DNA of 35,342 bases from Acidobacteriota bacterium (GCA_030597245.1 JAUVSF010000003.1:1-35342), one strand, 5' to 3'; shown: positions 1-9,150, counted from the stretch's first letter. Notes: generated by a model from the letters alone, not told the origin. Numbers and translations: made by a program.

Positions 1-2097
1 AAAGGGGGACAGCCGCTGTTTCGGGTGCAGGCCGGTACCAGCACGCTCGATAGCGAGGGAGTTCACGTCCTGGAAGATGTCAACATGTTCAGGTATGGGT
101 TTGATCGAGAACCTGAGGATCAGATTGAAGGCAAGAGAGCTGTCTACAAAACCGAGGAGAAGGAAATCAAGTTTCGTGAGGATGTTGTCATTCATCTATC
201 GGACGGAACAAGTATCTTCGCGGATTCCGCCGGTGCGGACCTGGCTGCGGAGTTAGTGCAGATCAAAGACTCTTTCAAGTTTGCTCAGGGCAGTACGGAA
301 GGGGTAGGTCGAGCACTTCAGTATTCGATTCCGGATCAAACGCTCGCTATCGATGATGGTTTCTCGGTGGAATTCCAGACCTCGGCAGGCCCCATTCGGT
401 GTACAGCCGGAAAAGCCAACTACTCCCTTACTGATCACCGGTTTAAGCTGATCGGCGATGCGCAACTTTCGGATGGCGTATCGATACTATCTGCAGAAGA
501 GATTGTTGTCAGTATGGATGAGGCCCGCCGAGTCACCGACATTACCAGTGTTGGAAACGCGAGGCTCTTGATCGGCTCGAAAAAGGAGTTCCTGGGCGAT
601 AGGATCCTCTTGCTTGCGGGAGGGGAGAGCGAAGGAACTCGCGTCCTTCGGGTCCTGGGCAGCGATCCTGAAGTGGAGGCTGTCTCGCCTCCGACAATGG
701 CGAGCTATCGTGAGGTAAGTGAGTCGGGAGAGCATTTCATGGAAGCGGCTCGGATTGAAGCCGAAATCTTTTCAGGACTAGAATCCGCGGGAGCGATCGT
801 CCTGCATGAACTGACCGGGACCGAGAATGTCGTGCTCACCTCGACTTCCTTGAAAATCCAGGATTCCCAGGCTGACGAGTTTGTTGCTCAGTTCTCGGAA
901 TCAAGTGGTTTAGTTGAAAAAGTCCGGCTTGGAGGTCGGGTAAGGCTTGTGAGGTGTCCGGATCCCTCCCGCCCGGGATGCAGCGAAGTGCTTCGAGGTG
1001 ATGAACTGACGCTCCAGCTCGATGGAGAACAGAACTTGACGGGAGCCGAAGTTCTGGGAAATGTCGAGATCGAAATGAACTCGGCTGACGGATTTCGGGA
1101 GCTTAGAGCATCGGATTCTCTCAGACTTTTCTATTCAGAGGGGGCGTTGGATCGGGTTGTCGGAGACGGTGATTGTGTATTGACCAGTACTGAACCTGAG
1201 TTGAAACACTCAGTTAGAGCGCCACATGTTGAAGCACTCTTCGGAGACGGACGCTTGAACCGGATTCTGGCTCGGGGCGGGGTGGATGTGGAGATTGTGG
1301 ATAGCGGCGGTGTTCGACAGACACGGAGTTCTGAACTGGTGATGGAATATGAGGAGGGAGAGCTCTCGAAGGCTATTCAGCGGGGTGGCTTCCGTCTTTG
1401 GAGAAGTTCACAGCTAGGCTCATTGGAGCTCAGGTCCGAAATGGCATCTTACGATCCGGGAAAAAAGATCATGCAGGCATCCGGAGGCAAGCCGCGCTTG
1501 AAATCGTCCCAGCAGTCGTCGACTGGTGCCACGATTCGCTCCCAGACTTCGGCCCGAACCTTCTTCTTGAGTCGCGAGGATCTCAGGGTTTTTGCAGAAG
1601 GTGAAGTTCGGAGTGTGTTTGACATCGGAGACGGCTCCGTGGTGGTTACTTCTGGAGAAATGCAGGCGGACCTGGACACCGGGTGGGCAAGCTACAGTTT
1701 GGAGCCGCGAGTCGTGCGGGGGTTAAACCTGTATACAGCAGACATCATTCGTTTGAGGAGTGATCGCAAGGAAATGACAGGAGAAGGAAACGTCAAGAGC
1801 CTGCTGGTCGAGGGTGATGGCCCGGAGGACCGGAAGTATCGGGTGATTTCGAAGGAGATGCGGTTTCTTGGCAGCGAAAACCGCGCCGTATATCAGGGTG
1901 ACGTGCAGCTTGAAAGTGAGGGTTTAGCGGTTAATGCGCCGAAACTGGAACTCTTCTTCACCGATACTGTTGGAAGCCGGCTTGACAGAGTTGAGGCGTC
2001 CGGAGGGGTCGAAGTCATTGAAGGAAATCGGCGGTGGACTGGAAGGAGCGCCACTTATTTCAGGGCTGACGAGAGAGTGGTGGTAAGAAACGATTGA
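1..2097 (+). CDS. LPS-export periplasmic protein of the LptC/LptA (OstA-like) beta-jellyroll type, N-terminus cut by the window start
   Basis: The reading frame is open from base 1 (KGGQPLFRVQAGTSTLDSEGVHVLEDV...), so the listed start at 25 is not the true start. Repeated beta-strand-rich OstA-like segments (e.g. MTGEGNVKSLL, AVYQGDVQLESEGLAVNAPKLELFF, VEASGGVEVIEGNRRWTGRSATYF). Lies directly upstream of lptB. Confidence 0.75.
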   Translation, partial: KGGQPLFRVQAGTSTLDSEGVHVLEDVNMFRYGFDREPEDQIEGKRAVYKTEEKEIKFREDVVIHLSDGTSIFADSAGADLAAELVQIKDSFKFAQGSTEGVGRALQYSIPDQTLAIDDGFSVEFQTSAGPIRCTAGKANYSLTDHRFKLIGDAQLSDGVSILSAEEIVVSMDEARRVTDITSVGNARLLIGSKKEFLGDRILLLAGGESEGTRVLRVLGSDPEVEAVSPPTMASYREVSESGEHFMEAARIEAEIFSGLESAGAIVLHELTGTENVVLTSTSLKIQDSQADEFVAQFSESSGLVEKVRLGGRVRLVRCPDPSRPGCSEVLRGDELTLQLDGEQNLTGAEVLGNVEIEMNSADGFRELRASDSLRLFYSEGALDRVVGDGDCVLTSTEPELKHSVRAPHVEALFGDGRLNRILARGGVDVEIVDSGGVRQTRSSELVMEYEEGELSKAIQRGGFRLWRSSQLGSLELRSEMASYDPGKKIMQASGGKPRLKSSQQSSTGATIRSQTSARTFFLSREDLRVFAEGEVRSVFDIGDGSVVVTSGEMQADLDTGWASYSLEPRVVRGLNLYTADIIRLRSDRKEMTGEGNVKSLLVEGDGPEDRKYRVISKEMRFLGSENRAVYQGDVQLESEGLAVNAPKLELFFTDTVGSRLDRVEASGGVEVIEGNRRWTGRSATYFRADERVVVRND

Positions 2098-2198
2098 AAC
2101 CCGCCCTCCATTTGCCTGGCTGAGAAGCCCTTGAATCTCTGGTTTGATGAGCAGTTGAGCAGCGTTCCGGCTCGCCTGAGGCGGTGTCAGTCGGGTCT

Positions 2199-2408
2199 GT
2201 TGCCCAAACGGCAGCGCGCCCAAATTCGAAGCTCGAAATTCGAAACAAATCTCAAGCTCGGGTACCCAAGGACTAAAACAGGCTCTTACTGATACAGTGT
2301 TTACAATCAGAAGCTTTAAGGCGTTTAGACCTTAGACTTTGTCACTTCGAGCTTGTTTCGAGCTTCGGATTTCGAACTTCGAGCTTGGCTTGTTTGGGTT
2401 TGAGCAAC
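2199..2408. repeat. Imperfect inverted repeat made of CGAAGCTCGAA / CGAGCTTCGAG words, with a GTTGCCCAAAC-like core at its outer ends
   Basis: Left arm GTTGCCCAAAC...AATTCGAAGCTCGAAATTCGAAAC (2199-2246). Right arm GTTTCGAGCTTCGGATTTCGAACTTCGAGCTTGGCTTGTTTGGGTTTGAGCAAC (2355-2408). Confidence 0.75.
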
Positions 2409-2436
2409 ACTCCCAGTCGCTCCGGCCTCTGGCTCC

Positions 2437-3213
2437 GTGTTAGATTTAGGTGGTCAGGATCGAAGAAGGATGACACTCGAGGGATTTGTTCCAACGCTGA
2501 AGGCAAGTGGGATTAGTAAGGCCTATCGCGGCCGGAAAGTCGTCGACGACGTGTGTCTTGAGGTGTGTTCGAGTGAAGTGGTCGGTCTGCTTGGGCCCAA
2601 TGGAGCAGGCAAAACTACCAGTTTTTATATCATTGTCGGGCTGACTCGTCCTGATTCTGGTCAGGTTTTGTACAACGGTGAGGATATTACGAAACTCCCC
2701 ATGTATCTGAGGGCCAGAAAGGGTCTCAGCTACCTTCCTCAGGAACCGTCAGCATTTAGAAGGCTGTCGGTTGAAGATAATCTGTACGCGATTGCGGAGA
2801 CGCTGAGCTTGAGCCCAGGACAGGCGGATCAGGTGGTAAGTGAGTTGCTGGAAGACTTTGGAATATCAGAGCTTCGGGGCAATCGCGCGTACACCCTGTC
2901 TGGTGGAGAAAGGCGGCGTCTGGAGCTTGCCAGAGCTCTCGTCACACGTCCTTCTTTTCTTCTCCTGGATGAACCGTTCGCAGGTATCGACCCGCTGGCG
3001 GTGGTGGATATCCAGAAAACGATTGACCATCTCAGGAGAAAGAGCATCGGGGTCTTGATAACCGACCACAACGTGCGTGAAACGCTTCGGATAACGGACA
3101 GAGCATATATAATAAAGGAAGGGAAGATCTTTCGATCAGGAACGCCGGAACGGCTTTCCTCGGATTTGGAAGTGCGGAAGGTATATTTAGGAGAACACTT
3201 CCGGTTGTATTGA
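2437..3213 (+). CDS. lptB: LPS export ABC transporter ATP-binding protein LptB (real start probably ATG at 2470)
   Basis: Walker [10 protein letters not shown], signature [15 protein letters not shown], Walker [14 protein letters not shown], and LptB-like start [16 protein letters not shown]. Confidence 0.92.
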   Translation: MLDLGGQDRRRMTLEGFVPTLKASGISKAYRGRKVVDDVCLEVCSSEVVGLLGPNGAGKTTSFYIIVGLTRPDSGQVLYNGEDITKLPMYLRARKGLSYLPQEPSAFRRLSVEDNLYAIAETLSLSPGQADQVVSELLEDFGISELRGNRAYTLSGGERRRLELARALVTRPSFLLLDEPFAGIDPLAVVDIQKTIDHLRRKSIGVLITDHNVRETLRITDRAYIIKEGKIFRSGTPERLSSDLEVRKVYLGEHFRLY

Positions 3214-3268
3214 ATGAATCCTAATCGGGTTCAGGATACGGAGTTGTTAGTATCAGTCTGGTTTTCTT

Positions 3269-4702
3269 GTGAACAAGCTTCAACTTAGACCTACACTTAC
3301 TGTGACTCTCTCTCAGCGGTTGGCGATGACACCGTCGCTGCTGCAGAAGATACAGTTGCTGACTCTGAATCAGTTGGAGTTATCTGAGATGATGACTCAG
3401 GAGTTGGTCAAGAATCCTTTTCTTGAGGAAGTCCCTGAGGAGGGAGACCAGGAAGGTTCCCGCGATGGCACGCAGGAACAGGAAACTGCAGAAAAGAAGG
3501 ACGACAATTTCGACGACTTCGATTATGAGTACTTCTTTGGTGAGTATCTTGCGCCCTCCTATAAGGTTCGTGAGTACGAGGCTGCTGAAGATCGACCTAC
3601 TTTTGAGATCTTCCTCGCTTCTACTAGTTCTCTAATTGACCACCTCAACTGGCAGCTGAATCTTCTGGAAATCCCTGAAGCGATGCATAAGATCGCCGAG
3701 TACATCGTGGGGAACATCAACGAGGATGGTTATCTTCGAATATCGATTGAAGAAATCGCCGCTTCTCTGGGAGTCGAAGAAGAGGAGATCGAAGAGGCTT
3801 TGGAAATTGTCCAGTCTCTCGACCCGCTTGGCGTTGGCGCGAGAGACCTGCAGGAGTGTTTGCTCCTTCAGCTTCGGGGCTTAGGGATGCAGGACGGCCT
3901 GGCGGAAAGGCTGCTTGAGGAGCATTTGGCGCTTATCGAGAAAAGGAAGTACAAGGAAATTGCTCGATTGGCGGGATGCGAATTGTCCGAAATCGGGGAA
4001 GCACTTGAAACGTTGCGCCGGTTGTCACCCGAACCGGGGCAGCATTACAACAACAAGAAGCCTGTCTATATACGTCCAGATGTCTACATCTACAAAGTGG
4101 ATGATGAGTATCAGATCATGATGAACGATGACGGCCTGCCTCAATTAAGGCTGAATCGTGCGTATCGTCGCCTGCTGCTCGAAGGAAGTAACGTTTCCAA
4201 AGACACCAAGAGCTATATCAAAGAGCGTTTCCGTTCAGCTCTGGAGTTGATTCGCAGTATTGATCAGCGTCAGCAGACGATATATCGGGTCTGCAGAGTG
4301 ATTGTGGAACGACAGGGGGCGTTCCTCCAAAAGGGGCGACTCCATCTGAAACCGATGCTTATCAAGGACATAGCGACCGAACTGGAAGTTCATCCTTCGA
4401 CGATCAGTCGAGTTGTCGCAAACAAGTATGCGCATACCCCGCAGGGTGTCATCCCCTTGCGGAAGTTTTTCACCGTTGGTGTGGAGAGTTCCGACGGTGA
4501 AAACGTTTCTACAGTCTACGTAAAAGAGAGAATCCGAAAGATCATTGACGTCGAGGATGTTGAGAAACCCCTGTCGGATCAAAGAATCTCCAAGGTTCTC
4601 AGCAGCGAAGGAATCCACATTACCCGACGCACGGTGGCAAAGTATCGCAATCAAATGAAAGTTCCTGGATCCCGGGAGAGGAAGACAACCCTTCTTCAAT
4701 AG
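3269..4702 (+). CDS. rpoN: RNA polymerase sigma-54 factor
   Basis: N-terminal Q-rich region I (LSQRLAMTPSLLQKIQLLTLNQLEL), acidic region II, and C-terminal RpoN box ITRRTVAKYR. Adjacent to lptB, as in many Gram-negatives. Confidence 0.95.
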   Translation: MNKLQLRPTLTVTLSQRLAMTPSLLQKIQLLTLNQLELSEMMTQELVKNPFLEEVPEEGDQEGSRDGTQEQETAEKKDDNFDDFDYEYFFGEYLAPSYKVREYEAAEDRPTFEIFLASTSSLIDHLNWQLNLLEIPEAMHKIAEYIVGNINEDGYLRISIEEIAASLGVEEEEIEEALEIVQSLDPLGVGARDLQECLLLQLRGLGMQDGLAERLLEEHLALIEKRKYKEIARLAGCELSEIGEALETLRRLSPEPGQHYNNKKPVYIRPDVYIYKVDDEYQIMMNDDGLPQLRLNRAYRRLLLEGSNVSKDTKSYIKERFRSALELIRSIDQRQQTIYRVCRVIVERQGAFLQKGRLHLKPMLIKDIATELEVHPSTISRVVANKYAHTPQGVIPLRKFFTVGVESSDGENVSTVYVKERIRKIIDVEDVEKPLSDQRISKVLSSEGIHITRRTVAKYRNQMKVPGSRERKTTLLQ

Positions 4703-4766
4703 CCTTTTGCCGTGAGTCGTAGTAACTTCAACTCCGTGAAGAATATGAGACAGCCCACTTTTCTCA

Positions 4767-4790
4767 CGACCTGTGGACGGTGGCAGGTCG
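4767..4790 (+). promoter_or_regulatory. 7-bp perfect hairpin (CGACCTG-N10-CAGGTCG) 20 nt upstream of the hprK start
   Basis: cgacctg tggacggtgg caggtcg read directly. No T-tract follows it. Confidence 0.3.
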
Positions 4791-4810
4791 GTTCCCAATC
4801 CCCTTGAACC

Positions 4811-5770
4811 ATGGCCGAAAAAGAAAACTTCAAAACGGTGAGTGAGCTCTATCGAGTCAAGGCGCGTGATCTCGGCCTGAGACTGGCTGGTGGAGTCAAT
4901 GGGTTGGAGAATCGAATTGATTCGCCTCGCACTCAAAAGCTTGCCCTCGCGCTGGCTGGATACACCGACTATTTGCGGTCCGGACGCGTCCAGTTTTTGG
5001 GTCGGACGGAGATGAACTTTCTTAATCGCCTCGAAGAGGCGGATCGAAAGGAAGCGTGCCGGCGCCCCTTTCTATTGGATTTATCGTGCATCGTGGTCAC
5101 GAGCGGACTCGAGCCTCCCCAGGAACTTCGTGAGTATGCAAGACAGTTCAGCGTCCCAATCCTGTTGACGAATGTTGTCAGTACAAGAGCCCTGGATGAG
5201 ATATCGGAGTATCTGGAAGAGGAGTTAGCGCCGACAACTTCGATTCATGGCGTTCTGATGGAAGTATTGGGTTTGGGTGTGCTGTTAATGGGAAAATCGG
5301 GTGTTGGCAAGAGTGAGAGTGGTCTGGAGCTGGTTCTGAGAGGTCACCGACTGGTGAGTGACGACATGGTCAACATCAAACGACTGGGGACCGAACGCTT
5401 AGTGGGGGCAGGCCCTGATTTTCTCCGTTTTCACATGGAGTTGAGAGGGTTGGGAATCATCAATATCCGAGACCTGTTCGGAATCTCTTCGGTCAGCCTA
5501 CAGAAACAGATTGATCTGGCAATAGAACTCGTCCGTTGGAGAGACAGATCCGAGGGTGACAGGGTTGGGTTCGAGGAGCGAGAGTACCAGCTTCTTGACA
5601 CGTCCGTTCCACTGATGACGTTGCCAGTCGCTTCCGGGCGCAATGTGGCGACCCTGGTTGAGGTAGCTGTTCGAATCCATATGCTTAAGAAACAGGGTTA
5701 TGAACCGGGCGCCGAGTTTATAAACCAGTTGGAGAAGAAGATGCGCCTGGCAAGAGATGAGCAGGCCTGA
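4811..5770 (+). CDS. hprK: HPr kinase/phosphorylase
   Basis: Walker A MGKSGVGKSESGLEL, LVSDDMVNI, and HprK signature MELRGLGIINIRDLFG. Confidence 0.93.
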   Translation: MAEKENFKTVSELYRVKARDLGLRLAGGVNGLENRIDSPRTQKLALALAGYTDYLRSGRVQFLGRTEMNFLNRLEEADRKEACRRPFLLDLSCIVVTSGLEPPQELREYARQFSVPILLTNVVSTRALDEISEYLEEELAPTTSIHGVLMEVLGLGVLLMGKSGVGKSESGLELVLRGHRLVSDDMVNIKRLGTERLVGAGPDFLRFHMELRGLGIINIRDLFGISSVSLQKQIDLAIELVRWRDRSEGDRVGFEEREYQLLDTSVPLMTLPVASGRNVATLVEVAVRIHMLKKQGYEPGAEFINQLEKKMRLARDEQA

Positions 5771-6003
5771 TCAGTCGAACCCGCCAGAAAATCAGAGGAG
5801 CACCAGGAGCCTGCGCGGCAGAATGGAAACGGCATGCTAGAATACTTGCGCCCTCAGTGAATCAAGGCAGGGACGTTGAAGAGCCCTGTGGGAAGTGGGC
5901 GCACGGTTGGAAAGCATCGCTCAGAATTGCCGGGGATGTTTCGCTATGGCTCGACGATCGGAGCTTCAAGGTTAACTTTTCTCATCAGGATCTACATCGC
6001 TAA
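5771..6003 (+). pseudogene. rapZ: Decayed C-terminal part of RapZ (RNase adaptor / P-loop nucleotide-binding protein)
   Basis: Frame 2: LEYLRPQ*IKAGTLKSPVGSGRTVGKHRS resembles the RapZ C-terminal segment ending in GCTGG[KQ]HRS. After a 1-nt shift, frame 1 gives RIAGDVSLWLDDRSFKVNFSHQDLHR*, resembling the RapZ tail ending in V.HRDL.R. Located between hprK and EIIA, where rapZ usually lies. The stop overlaps the EIIA start (TAATG at 6001-6005). Confidence 0.6.
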
Positions 6004-6413
6004 TGAAAGAGGATTTGGTCGGAGCGCTCTTGGTAACGCACGGGAATTTAGGCAGTGAACTGCTGGCCGTCGCTAAGAAAATCGTTGGGACAACTGAGCA
6101 TTTGGCGGCTGTCTCCATCGGTTGGCATGATGACGTAGAGGAATCGAAACGGAAAATCCAGGAGAGTCTACGTAAACTCGATACCGGGAGAGGTGTGATC
6201 ATCCTGACCGATATGTTTGGAGGTACCCCGTCTAACATTTCGATGCCGCTGCTTGTCAAAGGAAAGGTAGAGATCGTTACCGGTGTTAATCTCCCCATGG
6301 TAGTGAAGTTGGCAAGCCAGCCGGGCGGCGATCCTGCGGACCAGCTGGCAAGGACCATCAGAGACCAGGGCAAGAGGCAGATCTCGGTTGCCAGCGAGCT
6401 GTTGGGCGAATGA
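6003..6413 (+). CDS. PTS EIIA component, mannose/fructose family
   Basis: VGALLVTHGNLGSELL (phospho-His motif) and ILTDMFGGTPSNISMPLL. Confidence 0.9.
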   Translation: MKEDLVGALLVTHGNLGSELLAVAKKIVGTTEHLAAVSIGWHDDVEESKRKIQESLRKLDTGRGVIILTDMFGGTPSNISMPLLVKGKVEIVTGVNLPMVVKLASQPGGDPADQLARTIRDQGKRQISVASELLGE

Positions 6414-6685
6414 TTCAGCGGACTGTTTCAATTGGGAATGAGCTGGGACTTCACGCCAGGGCGGCGGCAAGGTTTGTGAAGTTGGCGTCACAGTTTGAAT
6501 CAGATGTCAAACTCTGTCGGCTCGGGAATAACGAGAGCCTCGACGGGAAGAGTATTCTGGGGATTCTGCTCATGGCTGCCGTGAAAGGAACCCGATTTCA
6601 GATTACGTTCGATGGGTGTGATGAAGAACTGGCCGCAAAGGCAATTGTGAAACTGATTGAAGACAGATTTGGCGAAGAAAAGTGA
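6410..6685 (+). CDS. ptsH: Phosphocarrier protein HPr
   Basis: GLHARAAARFVKLAS (His15 motif) and DGKSILGILLMAA (Ser46 region). ATGA overlap with EIIA. Confidence 0.93.
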   Translation: MIQRTVSIGNELGLHARAAARFVKLASQFESDVKLCRLGNNESLDGKSILGILLMAAVKGTRFQITFDGCDEELAAKAIVKLIEDRFGEEK

Positions 6686-8466
6686 GTAAGAAGCGAAAAA
6701 GAAAAGGTCGAATCAGAAAGCTCCAGGGAAAGGCTCTTTCGCCGGGCCTGGTCTTTGGAACCGCCTACCGGGTGGAACCGCAGCACCCGGCTTTCTTTCG
6801 ATTAAGCATTTCTCCGAAGGATGTCTCGGTCGAGCTCAAACGCTTTCGAAAAGCTCTGAAGAGGTCGCGTCAGCAGTACTTGCGAGACAAAAAGAAACTG
6901 GAAAAAGCAGTCGGCAAAGAGCATGCTGCGATCATCGACGCGCATCTTCTGATGCTGGAGGATCCCTGGTTACTGGAGGAGATTGAAAAGGGGATTCGTG
7001 AGAACCTCGAGAGCCCCGAGAAGGCCATCCAGCACGTCGCGGATAATCTCCTCGATGTCTACCGTTCGCTGGTTGACCCCTTCTTTAGAGAACGCAGTAG
7101 CGACTTTGAAGAGGTGGTCCAGAGATTGATTTGGAATCTGACGGAGTTGGTTGTCGGAGAAGACCCCGATTTACCTGACGATTTGATCCTTGTGGCTCCC
7201 GAAATCGGCTTGGGAGTGCTTGCCCGGTTTCCGCTTGAAAAGATCAAGGGCCTCGTTCTCACAAGAGCGGGGGAGACCTCTCACGTTGCAATCATCGCCC
7301 GTTCCTACCAAATCCCGGTCGTTTCCGGTATCGAGAACATCCGTGAAGAAGTTCGGACCGGCGACAGACTGCTGCTCGACGGTTTTTCGGGGACCGTTGA
7401 GGTCGGAGTCGGCCCCGAAAGCCTGGTTAAAGCCCGGTCTAAGAAAGACAGTGCTGCGGAAGCCGGGCTGACAAAAAAGTCCGATCGAAAGCCCTGCTTG
7501 ACCCTGGACGGTGAGCGGGTCTTCCTTTATGCAAATACCGAATTCGGAAGCGAGGTTGCGGCGGCTCTTAAGGCCGGCGCCGAAGGGATCGGACTGTTTC
7601 GCTCTGAATACCTCTACATGAGTCAGAAGAACCAGGTACTGGATGAGGAAGGACACTTTCTGCTTTACCGCGAGTTGGCGGAAACAGTGAAGCAAAGACC
7701 GGCTGTTATCCGCACGTTGGACATCGCCGATCCGAGCAGGTCCGAATATGCAGCAGGAGAGGAGGGCTCTGCACTCGGGCTCAGGGGAATAAGAGTCAGC
7801 CTCAGAGATCCAGACACTTTCAAGGTGCAGATTCGTGCCATTTTGAGAGCCCGAGAACATGGCAACCTCAGAATTGTCCTACCAATGATTTCGAGCGTCG
7901 ATGAGATCATCGAGAGTAGAAAACTCATAGAGGAAGTGGAGAAGGAACTCGGCGTAGCGTTGCTGAACGATGATCGGGTGGCGGTGGGGGTGCTGTTGGA
8001 AGTACCGGCAGCAATTCTCACGCTTGAGGCGATCGCTCGATACTGCGACTTTGTGGCTGTCGGAACCAACGATCTTATCCAGTACACGCTGGCAGCAGGA
8101 AGACTCGAGGAGGAAATCGCGTACCTTTACAATCCGTTACATCCGGCCCTGTTACGGTGTCTCGACACAGTGGTCAAAGTGGCGCGAGCCAACGACATCA
8201 CGGCGACGGTCTGTGGGGAGATGGCTGCTCATCCTATCTATGCGGCGGTTCTTGTCGGACTCGGATTCCGGCATCTTTCCATGACTTCGGTTGCCATACC
8301 CGCAGTGAAGCGAGCCATCCGGAAATATTCTGCCGCCGATCTCAAAGAAAAGGTCGACGAGCTGATGTCCTTGACACGCCTCTCCGAGATTACTACTTTC
8401 GTGCAGAAGACCTTCATACAGAGGTTGGAGAAAGAGAGCGCTTTTCAGGAACTGAGGACAGGTTAG
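6682..8466 (+). CDS. ptsI: Phosphoenolpyruvate-protein phosphotransferase (PTS enzyme I), GTG start
   Basis: LTRAGETSHVAIIARSYQIPVVSG (catalytic His), GAEGIGLFRSEYLYM, VAVGTNDLIQYTLA, and VCGEMA. GTGA overlap with ptsH. Confidence 0.94.
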   Translation: MSKKRKRKGRIRKLQGKALSPGLVFGTAYRVEPQHPAFFRLSISPKDVSVELKRFRKALKRSRQQYLRDKKKLEKAVGKEHAAIIDAHLLMLEDPWLLEEIEKGIRENLESPEKAIQHVADNLLDVYRSLVDPFFRERSSDFEEVVQRLIWNLTELVVGEDPDLPDDLILVAPEIGLGVLARFPLEKIKGLVLTRAGETSHVAIIARSYQIPVVSGIENIREEVRTGDRLLLDGFSGTVEVGVGPESLVKARSKKDSAAEAGLTKKSDRKPCLTLDGERVFLYANTEFGSEVAAALKAGAEGIGLFRSEYLYMSQKNQVLDEEGHFLLYRELAETVKQRPAVIRTLDIADPSRSEYAAGEEGSALGLRGIRVSLRDPDTFKVQIRAILRAREHGNLRIVLPMISSVDEIIESRKLIEEVEKELGVALLNDDRVAVGVLLEVPAAILTLEAIARYCDFVAVGTNDLIQYTLAAGRLEEEIAYLYNPLHPALLRCLDTVVKVARANDITATVCGEMAAHPIYAAVLVGLGFRHLSMTSVAIPAVKRAIRKYSAADLKEKVDELMSLTRLSEITTFVQKTFIQRLEKESAFQELRTG

Positions 8467-8574
8467 GGCGAGGATTCCAGTGATTGAACCGAACCCATCC
8501 AGTCGTTGTTTCCGGGTCTTGACTAAGCGAAATTGGGTATTTGAGGGCCGCGGCGGGAGCCAGGTAGGGGTAAA

Positions 8575-9150
8575 GTGCTACAAAAAGTTTCCCCAAATCA
8601 ACTGACCGTTTTGCGGATGGCTTTCGTACCGCTTCTGGTACTGCTCACCGTCTATCAGCACAACGGACTCGCCCTGATTGTCTTCCTGGTCGCAGGACTG
8701 ACCGACATGCTGGACGGTCTCATTGCCCGGAGGTATGGGAGAAAGACGTATCTGGGCACATTCCTGGACCCGGCAGCCGACAAACTCCTACTCGGCAGCG
8801 CGTTCACCATCTTATCGTTCAGTTCCCTTGACTTGACCGTAAGAATTCCGCTCTGGTTAACGATCACGGTTATCAGCCGGGATGTGCTGCTCGTTCTGAG
8901 TGTCCTTATCATCAACCTGACGATTGGGCGTCGGGCCTTTCCTCCTTCGCTGCTGGGAAAGTGCACGACGGTGTTTCAACTGAGTCTCGTGATGGTTGTC
9001 CTCCTGAGCAATCACCTGCGTACCGAACTCCCGGGCTTTGAACTTCTGGTCTATTCAACGCTCGCCCTGACGGTGACGTCCGGGGTCCACTACATGTTTC
9101 AGGGTATGCGTCTAATGGGTGCGGAGGAAGAGGATGACGTGCAGGGATAA
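8575..9150 (+). CDS. pgsA: CDP-diacylglycerol-glycerol-3-phosphate 3-phosphatidyltransferase (CDP-alcohol phosphatidyltransferase family), GTG start
   Basis: CDP-alcohol phosphatidyltransferase motif DMLDGLIARRYGRKTYLGTFLDPAADK and several TM helices. Confidence 0.88.
   Translation: MLQKVSPNQLTVLRMAFVPLLVLLTVYQHNGLALIVFLVAGLTDMLDGLIARRYGRKTYLGTFLDPAADKLLLGSAFTILSFSSLDLTVRIPLWLTITVISRDVLLVLSVLIINLTIGRRAFPPSLLGKCTTVFQLSLVMVVLLSNHLRTELPGFELLVYSTLALTVTSGVHYMFQGMRLMGAEEEDDVQG

Noticed and set aside
4703-4810. hpf/raiA remnant between rpoN and hprK
   Set aside because: Only 108 nt, and no frame gave a recognisable RaiA segment.
4235-4936. 233-aa minus-strand ORF spanning the rpoN-hprK junction
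   Set aside because: Overlaps two strong plus-strand genes and has no recognisable motif.
5876-6058. 60-aa plus-strand ORF before EIIA as a real gene
   Set aside because: Its useful part (GRTVGKHRS) is better explained as one frame of a decayed rapZ. It continues out of frame into EIIA.
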